12,009 nucleotides of DNA from SAR324 cluster bacterium (GTDB taxonomy: Bacteria > SAR324 > JACQKK01). Below the pieces are notes generated by a model. The model was not told the origin of the DNA. It saw only the letters and a program-made list of their open reading frames with translations, and did not search any database. A program made the translations under genes and the position numbers. How positions within the stretch are numbered: the stretch's first letter is position 1; each line of letters begins with the position of its first letter. Shown here in pieces: positions 6,106-12,009 of the stretch. The stretch lies in the NCBI GenBank assembly GCA_027296185.1, contig JAPUJL010000395.1, positions 1-12,009 on the forward strand, written 5' to 3'.

Positions 6106-6384
6106 TCATTCCGCTTCCCGGGGTGGAGCCCCCGCCGGCTTGAGCGCCTCGGCCGGCTTGGGCGTTTCGGCCTCGCGGCTGTCCATCATCTCCAGGACAA
6201 ACGGCCGCAGCAGCGCCATCAGCTCCCGGCCCAGCTCGGTGAGCAGAAACCCCCGCCCCTCGCAGGCGAGACAACGCCCGTCCGGATTGATTTGGGTGAT
6301 GCCCCACTGGGAGCGGCCCGCCTGGCGGCCCGTACCCTTGCACGGGCTGCAGACTTGCTTGAGGTCGTTGATGACCATGGCCAT
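6106..6384 (-). CDS. Small four-cysteine zinc-finger protein with DnaJ-like CxxCxGxG motifs
   Basis: A 92-residue soluble protein of unknown function. Two half-sites, CSPCKGTG (C12, C15) and CLACEGRG (C38, C41), match the CxxCxGxG repeats of the DnaJ cysteine-rich domain; together they should bind one zinc. A helix at about 47-68 (LLTELGRELMALLRPFVLEM) follows, then a disordered Pro/Ala/Glu tail (70-92). Single DnaJ-type zinc modules also occur in anti-TRAP and other small regulators, so RNA or protein binding is possible. The start is well set: GGAGAG lies 4 nt before ATG 6384. A second ATG two codons on has a poorer spacing. The longer open frame reaching 7173 is rejected because it runs through dut in another frame. 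The gene sits 35 nt after dut and 37 nt before the membrane protein gene. Confidence 0.8.
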   Translation of the reverse strand: MAMVINDLKQVCSPCKGTGRQAGRSQWGITQINPDGRCLACEGRGFLLTELGRELMALLRPFVLEMMDSREAETPKPAEALKPAGAPPREAE

Positions 6385-6399
6385 TTGGCTCTCCGGCCG

Positions 6400-6417
6400 G
6401 GCCGCCCATGGGCGGCC
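6400..6417. repeat. Perfect 18-bp palindrome in the dut/zinc-finger gap
   Basis: GGCCGCCCATGGGCGGCC is identical to its reverse complement. In the leftward transcript it begins 2 nt after the dut stop codon and ends shortly before the GGAGAG ribosome site of the next gene. The hairpin could stabilise the 3' end of the dut segment, serve as a processing site, or tune translation of the zinc-finger protein. There is no T-tract, so it is not a standard terminator. Confidence 0.6.
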
Positions 6418-6419
6418 GC

Positions 6420-6866
6420 TCAGCGTCCGCTGCTGCCGAACCCGCCCCCACCGCGGGGGCTCTCCTCGAGGGCGGGCACGTGTTCCACCCTGACTTCCTC
6501 CCGGCGCCGCACCAGGAGCTGGGCCACGCGCGTGCCGATCAGCGCTTCCGCCTCCGCCGCCCCGTCCCCCTCGCCGAAGAAGCGGAGCACCACGCGGATG
6601 CGCCCGCGGTAATCCGGATCGATGATACCGACGCCGTTGGCGACCATGAAATCGGTCTTCACGATCCCCGAGCGCGCCGCCACCTCGCAATAAAAGCCGG
6701 GGGACAACTGCACCGAAACCCCGGTGTCGAAGCTGAACACCCGCTCCCGTACCCGCTCCAACGCCATCGCCGTCAGGTCCAGCCCGGCGTCGCTGGGAAA
6801 GGCGCGGCCGGGCAGGGCCATGCCTTCGTAGTGGGTCTGGATCTTCAGGACGGGAGGGCGTTCCAT
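6420..6866 (-). CDS. dut: dUTP diphosphatase (trimeric dUTPase)
   Basis: Hydrolyses dUTP to dUMP and pyrophosphate in the cytoplasm, keeping uracil out of DNA and supplying dUMP for thymidylate synthesis. The 148-residue length is normal. All five trimeric-dUTPase motifs are in order: DAGLDL (26-31), ARSGI (64-68), GVGIIDPDYRG (78-88) with catalytic D83 and the base-stacking Y86, GTRVAQLLV (111-119), and the glycine-rich tail RGGGGFGSSG (138-147) with F143. Motif 1 has Leu where Tyr is common (AGYDL), and motif 2 has Ala before RSG where Pro is usual; both are tolerable variants. The ribosome site is weak. mutS2 lies 135 nt upstream, with a terminator-like element in between, so dut may have its own promoter. 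A dCTP deaminase is excluded by motifs 3 and 5. Confidence 0.93.
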   Translation of the reverse strand: MERPPVLKIQTHYEGMALPGRAFPSDAGLDLTAMALERVRERVFSFDTGVSVQLSPGFYCEVAARSGIVKTDFMVANGVGIIDPDYRGRIRVVLRFFGEGDGAAEAEALIGTRVAQLLVRRREEVRVEHVPALEESPRGGGGFGSSGR

Positions 6867-6890
6867 GCCCGGCTCGGTTGGGTGCGGCGG

Positions 6891-6934
6891 AAAAAGGCGC
6901 TCCCGGAAAGCGGCCGGCGCCGCGGCGCCTTCCG
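6891..6934 (-). terminator. Terminator-like hairpin with T5 between mutS2 and dut
   Basis: In the leftward transcript GCGCC arms pair around a GC-rich centre: AAGGCGC (6894-6900 on the plus strand) with GCGCCTT (6925-6931), followed by a run of five T (AAAAA at 6891-6895 on the plus strand). A competing perfect palindrome, GGCGCCGCGGCGCC, occupies 6916-6929, and CGGAA/TTCCG (6904-6908, 6930-6934) can extend it. The T-run is short and overlaps the stem, so termination may be partial, or the two folds may compete. Confidence 0.4.
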
Positions 6935-6942
6935 CCTGATAA

Positions 6943-6968
6943 CTCGGCGCTCGAGAGCTCGGCGCTCG
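6943..6968. repeat. Short tandem repeat CTCGGCGCTCG after mutS2
   Basis: CTCGGCGCTCG occurs twice with a period of 15 bp (6943-6953 and 6958-6968), a local duplication in the mutS2-dut gap. No function is evident. Confidence 0.55.
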
Positions 6969-7001
6969 GCAGAGGCCGCCTAGATTCCTCGCACATTCCC
7001 G

Positions 7002-9434
7002 TCAAAGCTTCAAGGCGACGACGGTCACGCCGTCGCCGCCCTCCCGGCCTTCGCCGGGGCGGAAGGCGGCCACGTACGGATTGTCCTCCAGCTCCTGGCG
7101 GAGGCCCGTCTTGAGCCGGCCGGTCCCGTGGCCGTGAATGACCAGTACCGGGCTCACGTGCTTGACCACGCACAGGTCGAAGAAGCGCTCCGCCCGTTCC
7201 AGCGCGACGCTCAGGCGCAACCCCCGCAAATCGACCGTGTTGTCCTCGCCCGGGAGAATGGGGCTGGGCGGAGGGGCCTCCCCGTCCACGGCGTCGGCTG
7301 CGGAGGCGCCCCGCCGGCCAGAGACCGCCGGGCCCGCCGGGCCACTGCGCCGGCCCGGCTGACTCTCGGGCGCCTGGGCCAGCTCGGTGGCGGGCACTTC
7401 GAAGGTCAGCGACCCTACCCGCAACTTCGCCCGGCCGTCCCGCTCCAGCAGGTCGACCAGCACCGCCGTGAGCTGCAGGGAGGGGACGTACACCCGGTCT
7501 CCCGCCTGGACCCGGGCCGGGTCGAAGGGTTCTTCCGGTTGGGAAAGCGGCGGAGCGATGGGTTCCGCCGCCGCGCGCTCGACCTCTCGCTCGACCTCCC
7601 GCAGGGCTTCGGAGACACGCCCCGCCTCGCGCAGGCTATTGGCCCGCTGCAGCTCGTGGATGACCTCGGCCACTTTGCGGCGGGCGTCGCGCAACTCCTT
7701 GCCCACCTGACCCCGCTCCCGGCGGCGCAGGGCCTGCTCGCGGGCGTCCAGCTCCGTCTGCCGGCCGGCCTGGCGGGTCAGTTCGCGCTGCAGGCGGCGT
7801 TCCTGGCGGCTCACCCCGTGCTCCCGCTCGTGCAGGCCGCGCTCTTGGCGGTGGAGCTGCTCCAGGAGCGAATCGGCGGAGACCCCGCCGGCCTCCAGCC
7901 GCGCTTGGGCCTTCTCCACGGCGCCCTCGGCCAAGCCGTGTCGCTGAGCGATGGAGAAGGCGTAACTGGAGCCGGGCACCCCCGGCCGCAGCCGGTAGGT
8001 GGGCTCGAGGCGCTCGATGTCGAAATCCACCGAGGCATTGACGAATCCCTCGTGCCGGCCGGCCAGGGCCTTCAGCTCCCCGTAATGGGTGGTCACCAGG
8101 CACAGCGCCCCCCGCGCCACCAGGTCTTCCAGTACCGCCCCGGCGAGGGCGGCGCCGTGCTGGGGCTCCGTGCCGGTCAGGATCTCGTCGATCAGGATCG
8201 CCGCGCCGGGCCCCGCGCTCCGCTGCATCTCGGCGAGGGTACGGATCTGGGCCGAGAAGGTGGAGAGGGAGTTGCTCAAGTTCTGCTGATCGCCGATGTC
8301 CGCCGCCACGAGGGAAAACAGGTCCACGCGGGAGCCCGCAAGCGCCGGCACCGGCATCCCGTGCTGCACGAGCAGCAGGCACAGCCCCACCGCCTTGAGC
8401 AGCACGGTCTTGCCGCCGGTGTTGGCGCCGGAGACGATCAGGGCGCGCTCCGCCTCGCCCAGTGTCAGGTCGTTGCGCACCGGCTGCGCCCCCTCGAGGA
8501 GCATCAGTGGGTGGGCCACGCCCCTCAGTGCGATGACCTGCCCCTCTCCCACTTCCGGCACCGTACCGGCGTAGTCCAGGGACAGTCGCGCCTGGGCGTG
8601 GATCAGATCGATCTGACCCAGCCAGACGAGGTTCTTCCGCAGCGTGGGCGCCACCGCTCCGACCTGCTCGGAGAGCCGGCGCAGTATGGCATCGACCTGG
8701 GCGGCGTGCTGCTTCACGGCGAGGATCAACCCGTTGGTCTCCTCCACCACGGCCTGGGGCTCGACGAACAGCGTCGCCCCGCTGGCCGAGACGTCGTGGA
8801 CGATGCCCTTCAGTTGCCCCTTGAAATCCGCCTTGATCGGCACCACGTAGCGCGAGCCCCGCACCGAATAGATCTTGTCCTGCAGCATGGGCTCCAGCGC
8901 CCGCGAGTGGATCAGGCCCTCCAGGTGCTTGTGGATGGACTCGCGCCGCACGACGATCTCCCGGCGGAGCTCCGCCAGTTCGGGATAGGCGCGCTCGTCC
9001 ACCTCCCCGTCCTCTCGGATTGAACGGCTCAGCTCGTTGCACAGATCGTTCAGGTACTCCAGGCCGTCGGCCAGCCAGGCCAGCAGCGGAGCCTCCTCGG
9101 CCCGCCGCAGGCTGCGGGCGATTCCGGCGGCGGTCTGCTGGGTGTCGAACACGGCGCGCAGTTCCGGGCCTTCCAGGCGGCCCTCCTTTTCGGCGCGCTC
9201 GAAGAGGTCGTCGAGGAACCGCACTCCGCCGAATTCCAGCGGCCCCCGCTCCGCCACCAGCGCGCTCAGCTCGGCGATGCGCCCGAGGGATTTGCGCACC
9301 GCGGCAGGCTTGCCCAACGGCGCCAGCCCCTCCGCCGCTCGGCGGCCGTACTCGGTGCCGATCCGCTGGGCCAGCGCGGCGGTCAGCCGCGCCCACTCCA
9401 GGCTTTCCAGGGTGGTTTCGTACAGCGGGGACAT
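7002..9434 (-). CDS. mutS2: Endonuclease MutS2
   Basis: A MutS-family ATPase with a C-terminal Smr nuclease domain. MutS2 proteins act on branched DNA to restrain recombination or, in Firmicutes, on collided ribosomes; they are not part of mismatch repair. The protein is 810 residues from ATG 9434, typical for the family. In order: N-terminal core and lever helices (about 1-310); ATPase (about 315-500) with Walker A GANTGGKT (336-343), the S-loop NLSNSLSTFSAQ, Walker B ILIDE (D416, E417) and the TTHYGELK switch (H450); a long Arg/Glu-rich coiled coil (about 500-620); a KOW-like segment (about 635-685); a Pro/Gly/Ala linker; and the Smr domain (about 733-810) with VDLRG (734-738) and HGHGTG (767-772). 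All catalytic motifs are intact. An upstream start at 9488 would overlap the preceding gene and adds atypical residues, so I prefer ATG 9434, 7 nt after that gene's stop. Confidence 0.95.
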   Translation of the reverse strand: MSPLYETTLESLEWARLTAALAQRIGTEYGRRAAEGLAPLGKPAAVRKSLGRIAELSALVAERGPLEFGGVRFLDDLFERAEKEGRLEGPELRAVFDTQQTAAGIARSLRRAEEAPLLAWLADGLEYLNDLCNELSRSIREDGEVDERAYPELAELRREIVVRRESIHKHLEGLIHSRALEPMLQDKIYSVRGSRYVVPIKADFKGQLKGIVHDVSASGATLFVEPQAVVEETNGLILAVKQHAAQVDAILRRLSEQVGAVAPTLRKNLVWLGQIDLIHAQARLSLDYAGTVPEVGEGQVIALRGVAHPLMLLEGAQPVRNDLTLGEAERALIVSGANTGGKTVLLKAVGLCLLLVQHGMPVPALAGSRVDLFSLVAADIGDQQNLSNSLSTFSAQIRTLAEMQRSAGPGAAILIDEILTGTEPQHGAALAGAVLEDLVARGALCLVTTHYGELKALAGRHEGFVNASVDFDIERLEPTYRLRPGVPGSSYAFSIAQRHGLAEGAVEKAQARLEAGGVSADSLLEQLHRQERGLHEREHGVSRQERRLQRELTRQAGRQTELDAREQALRRRERGQVGKELRDARRKVAEVIHELQRANSLREAGRVSEALREVEREVERAAAEPIAPPLSQPEEPFDPARVQAGDRVYVPSLQLTAVLVDLLERDGRAKLRVGSLTFEVPATELAQAPESQPGRRSGPAGPAVSGRRGASAADAVDGEAPPPSPILPGEDNTVDLRGLRLSVALERAERFFDLCVVKHVSPVLVIHGHGTGRLKTGLRQELEDNPYVAAFRPGEGREGGDGVTVVALKL

Positions 9435-9441
9435 GCCGGGA

Positions 9442-11820
9442 TTATAGCGCGTACAGCGCCCGGAGTTGCTTCGCCGCGGTCTCGGCATCGAGGGCGCCCA
9501 TGCGCCGGGTGATGACGACCCGGGTGCGCGGCCAGGGCAGGGAGCCTCCCTCGGGCGGGCTCCAGGAATCGGGAAGTATCAGCACGGCGGGCACCTGGGC
9601 CAGCGCCGGGGCCGATTCCCGCAGATGTTCCAGGAGCCGCACGGCCACCTCCGGCCGCTGATCGATCAGCAGCAGGTCCACCCGCGGCAATTCCGTGACG
9701 GCCGCCGCGGCGATCTCCAGGTAGGCCTCCAGCAGCCGCGCGTTCTCCCTTTCCAATGCCTGGGCCAGCCGCGCCTCAATCTCGGCGCGGGGCAGAGACT
9801 CCGCCTTAGCGGCCGCGGTTACCGACTCCCGCTCCTCAGCCGAAAGGCGGTCCAGGGGCTCGAAGCCGTAGGGTACGATCGCCGACAGCTCCGGATTGAA
9901 GTGGGGATACACCGCGCCGCAGGCCTGCTGCAGCGATTTACGGTTTTCGCCCTCCCCGCAGAGCAGGGCGATCCGGTTCACCTGGCCGCGGTTGAACCAG
10001 CCATGCTCGTTGCGCGGGCGGAGCGCCGCCAGCGCCGTGAGCAGCCGGGATTCGTGGGCGTCGAGCCATCCCTCCTGCACCTCCCGCATCCAGCGCTGCG
10101 CCAGCTCGAGGGCGGTATCCTCCTGGCGCTCGAGCGAGTCCCCATACTGCTGGGCGGCGGCTCGCGTATCCTCCTCCGATTGGCGGGAGGCCTCCAGTCC
10201 GCCCCGCAGCTCGGTGCGGATGGCCTCCATTCGCTTGCGGGCCGCGGGCGTGACGACGACGGCGCCCTTCACGGCATAGGATTGCAGGTTGGCCAGGTCG
10301 ACGTTCTGGGCGGAATCCGCGTCGGCGAGCGGAGCGAGATCGAACCAGCGGCGCTTGGGAATGCCCGGGGCGGCCCGGAACACCGCCTGGGCCTCCTCCG
10401 CGTCGAAGCTGAGCACCAGCAGCTCGGTGGCTCGCTCCGGCGCTTCCCCTTCCCACAGCCGCACCGGAGGTGCCAGGCACCGCTCCAGGATTTCCAGCGC
10501 CCGCTGCCGCACGGCGATTTCCTGACTCAGCAGGAGATTGCGCCGCTCGGTGAACCCCTGCCCCTCCCGCGCCTTGCCGGTCCGCGCGGCGAGCTTGCGG
10601 CGGGCCTCGGTGAATGCGGCCCGGCCGATGCGCTCCACCTCCGGGGCGGGCTCCAACTCCCGCCAGGGAAGCAGCTCGTCGAGCAACGCCAGGTCCGGCG
10701 CCAGGTCGCCCTCGATGGCCAACATCAGCGGTTCTTCGGCCTGGGGGGGTGGCTGCGGCCCATCGCCGGTCAGCCTGAACAGAAGCGTGGGCTCCTCGAA
10801 GGTGGGCAACGCCTCGATGGAGCCGGCCGTCACGCGCCGGTATCCCCGCGCCGTCAGCAGGGCGGTCATCAGCCGGTTCACCGGCGCCGTGCCGCCGATG
10901 CAGCAGATGGGCAGATCGGTGCGGTCCTCGGCCTCCCGCAGCCGGACGTCGAGCGCCCGCAGGGCTTCTGCGCGGTGCCGCCCCGCCTCTTCGACAGAGC
11001 CGGCCAGCGCGGCGAAGCCGGGCGAGGTGGGATTGAGGCTTCCCAGATCGATCAGCATGCCGAAGGTCACCCCGCCCACCGTGACCGACCGCACGCGGTT
11101 CAGCGGCACGCCGGGAAAGAGGTAGAGGCCGCCGCGCTCCCGATACAGGGAGGTGGGCAGATCGGCCGGCAGCCGAACCCGCGCCTGCCGGGTCACCCCT
11201 TTCAACCATTGGCGGGGGGGCAGGGCCTCCCCCGCGTGGACGATCGACTCGATCTGGGAGAACCCCAGCAGTGTGCCCATGGGCAGTCCGTTGGGCCGTA
11301 CCTCCTTGGCCCGCCCCTTTTTGTGGGGCAGGCGCAACGCGGTCATGTGTTCGTTGACCCGCAGGCGTGGGAAATCCTCCGGAAAGGAATCGATCAGCAG
11401 ACCCGGGTCGCTCAGCGAAAACTGTGCCTCGTTGTCCAGGTGCAGCGTCACGGGCAGGCGGCCCTGCACCAACTGCCGCAGGCCATGGGGAAACGTCCGC
11501 AGGGTCAGACCCAGCACGGGTGCCGGTGCCGGCCCGAGCTCCTGCACCCGCCGGAGGAAAGCCAGCCGCTGCTCCAGTTCGGGCGCGCCGCCGGCATCGG
11601 CGAGGATCAGGTCGGGCGGCTCGCGCGCCCACTGGTAGGGGAAGTACTCCGCCTCGAGGTAGCCAATCTCCTCGGGGCTCGAAAAGAATCCGGCGGAGAA
11701 ATGCTCGCCGGGGAGCAGGGTCCGTAGATGGTGAAACAGGTTTTTCCAAAGGGCGTGGGTCAGCCCAATGGCCACGATTCTCACCAGCATGCGCGCCCGC
11801 GTCCGGTGGACGTTTGACAT
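9442..11820 (-). CDS. Large uncharacterised protein with receiver-like ends, coupled to mutS2
   Basis: I do not recognise this 792-residue protein. It has no signal peptide, no membrane segments and no cysteine cluster, so it is probably cytoplasmic. Both ends look like degenerate receiver or Rossmann-like folds: residues 12-150 have strands VRIVAIGL (13-20), DLILADAGG (70-78) and PVLGLTL (101-107); residues 700-792 have RVDLLLIDQRP, QVPAVLILP and TRVVITRRMGALD, followed by a terminal helix. Further alternating blocks occur at 300-370 (DLPICCIGG) and 460-525 (ELLVLSF, AVVVTPAARKR), and a charged helical stretch at 400-450 and 530-600 is probably coiled coil. Phospho-acceptor geometry is not convincing, so these would be pseudo-receivers. 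The gene ends 7 nt before mutS2, strongly implying co-transcription. ATG 11788-11790 (M11, MLVRIVAIG) is an alternative start; neither has a clear ribosome site. Confidence 0.75.
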   Translation of the reverse strand: MSNVHRTRARMLVRIVAIGLTHALWKNLFHHLRTLLPGEHFSAGFFSSPEEIGYLEAEYFPYQWAREPPDLILADAGGAPELEQRLAFLRRVQELGPAPAPVLGLTLRTFPHGLRQLVQGRLPVTLHLDNEAQFSLSDPGLLIDSFPEDFPRLRVNEHMTALRLPHKKGRAKEVRPNGLPMGTLLGFSQIESIVHAGEALPPRQWLKGVTRQARVRLPADLPTSLYRERGGLYLFPGVPLNRVRSVTVGGVTFGMLIDLGSLNPTSPGFAALAGSVEEAGRHRAEALRALDVRLREAEDRTDLPICCIGGTAPVNRLMTALLTARGYRRVTAGSIEALPTFEEPTLLFRLTGDGPQPPPQAEEPLMLAIEGDLAPDLALLDELLPWRELEPAPEVERIGRAAFTEARRKLAARTGKAREGQGFTERRNLLLSQEIAVRQRALEILERCLAPPVRLWEGEAPERATELLVLSFDAEEAQAVFRAAPGIPKRRWFDLAPLADADSAQNVDLANLQSYAVKGAVVVTPAARKRMEAIRTELRGGLEASRQSEEDTRAAAQQYGDSLERQEDTALELAQRWMREVQEGWLDAHESRLLTALAALRPRNEHGWFNRGQVNRIALLCGEGENRKSLQQACGAVYPHFNPELSAIVPYGFEPLDRLSAEERESVTAAAKAESLPRAEIEARLAQALERENARLLEAYLEIAAAAVTELPRVDLLLIDQRPEVAVRLLEHLRESAPALAQVPAVLILPDSWSPPEGGSLPWPRTRVVITRRMGALDAETAAKQLRALYAL

Positions 11821-11835
11821 CCCAGTCGGTACAAT
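11807..11835 (+). promoter_or_regulatory. Sigma70-type promoter for the right-edge gene
   Basis: TGGACG (11807-11812, 4 of 6 matches to TTGACA) and TACAAT (11830-11835, 5 of 6 matches to TATAAT) are separated by 17 bp. Transcription would start near 11842, about 45 nt before ATG 11887. The -35 lies inside the first codons of the divergent 792-residue gene if that gene starts at 11820, which mildly favours its downstream start at 11790. A TTGACA at 11814-11819 is too close to the -10 to serve. Confidence 0.45.
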
Positions 11836-11886
11836 TGCCTCATTTCCCTGGCTCCGTTATGCCCTCTGCCCCCAATCGAGCCGACC

Positions 11887-12009
11887 ATGAGTGAGGAAGC
11901 CGAAGCTTCCGCCGCGGTCCCGGAAGCGGAAGCCGCTGGAGAATCCCCGCCCGATGCCGTCGGCGGCGAGGAGGGGGAGTCCCCGCCCGAAAAGATGACC
12001 GAACTCGCG
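11887..12009 (+). CDS. N-terminus of an acidic protein, truncated by the window end
   Basis: The first 41 codons from ATG 11887 stay open to the window edge. The peptide is Glu/Ala/Pro-rich and strongly acidic (MSEEAEASAAVPEAEAAG), with two ESPPD/ESPPE repeats 36 bases apart, then the more ordered EKMTELA. It looks like a disordered N-terminal extension ahead of a folded domain outside the window. Such tails precede several housekeeping proteins, so no function can be given. A 17-bp-spaced promoter lies upstream; the ribosome site is weak (GAG 6 nt before the ATG). It is divergent from the 792-residue gene. Confidence 0.65.
   Translation, partial: MSEEAEASAAVPEAEAAGESPPDAVGGEEGESPPEKMTELA

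Noticed and set aside
6106..7173. 355-codon reading of the zinc-finger gene frame
   Set aside because: It would overlap all of dut and the end of mutS2; the clear ribosome site and ATG at 6384 give a compact 92-residue gene instead.
7128..9023. 631-codon open frame on the plus strand
   Set aside because: Antisense to mutS2, which has every expected motif; no ribosome site or family features.
9466..11727. 753-codon open frame on the plus strand
   Set aside because: It is antisense to the 792-residue gene; residue composition (runs of Gln, His, Arg, Gly) and the lack of motifs are typical of GC-rich shadow frames.
1..12009. CRISPR array, tRNA, IS element or prophage signals
   Set aside because: No regularly spaced repeats, tRNA-like cloverleaf, transposase or terminal inverted repeats were seen; dut alone is not evidence of a phage in this housekeeping context.

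Overview
The window is GC-rich, roughly two-thirds G+C by eye, with strongly G/C-biased third codon positions. The genes look chromosomal and bacterial. An RppH-type Nudix hydrolase, a response regulator with an HD-GYP output domain and a benzoate-CoA ligase family enzyme fit a member of the Pseudomonadota, perhaps a gammaproteobacterium, but no rRNA or other strong taxonomic marker is present. I see no transposase, integrase, phage structural gene, tRNA, rRNA or CRISPR array. The high GC produces many long open frames antisense to real genes, and these have been left out.

Left part (1-2383, all minus strand): three genes read leftward as a probable operon with gaps of about 50 nt. They are a HAD-family phosphatase, a two-component response regulator with a c-di-GMP phosphodiesterase (HD-GYP) domain, and the mRNA 5'-end pyrophosphohydrolase RppH, which is cut by the window edge.

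Middle part (2384-5301): an unusually long spacer holds a possible tiny ORF, a 24-bp tandem duplication, hairpins and a perfect TATAAT box. It is followed by a plus-strand acyl-CoA synthetase of the benzoate-CoA ligase family. No other aromatic-degradation gene is nearby. A second spacer of about 300 bp with GC-rich hairpins precedes a small plus-strand membrane protein, which converges on the next minus-strand cluster.

Right part (5328-11820, all minus strand): five genes read leftward. They are a 792-residue protein that I cannot assign, MutS2 (7 nt downstream of it), a trimeric dUTPase, a small four-cysteine zinc-finger protein with DnaJ-like CxxCxGxG motifs, and a six-helix membrane protein. 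A terminator-like structure lies between mutS2 and dut, and a perfect 18-bp palindrome lies between dut and the zinc-finger gene, so the cluster may be several expression units. MutS2 and dUTPase both protect genome integrity: MutS2 processes recombination intermediates or collided ribosomes, and dUTPase keeps uracil out of DNA. The unknown protein and the zinc-finger protein are the natural candidates for undescribed partners.

Right edge: a divergent plus-strand gene starts at 11887 from a recognisable sigma70-type promoter and runs off the window. I found no convincing new multi-gene system. The most novel item is the 792-residue protein tied to mutS2.
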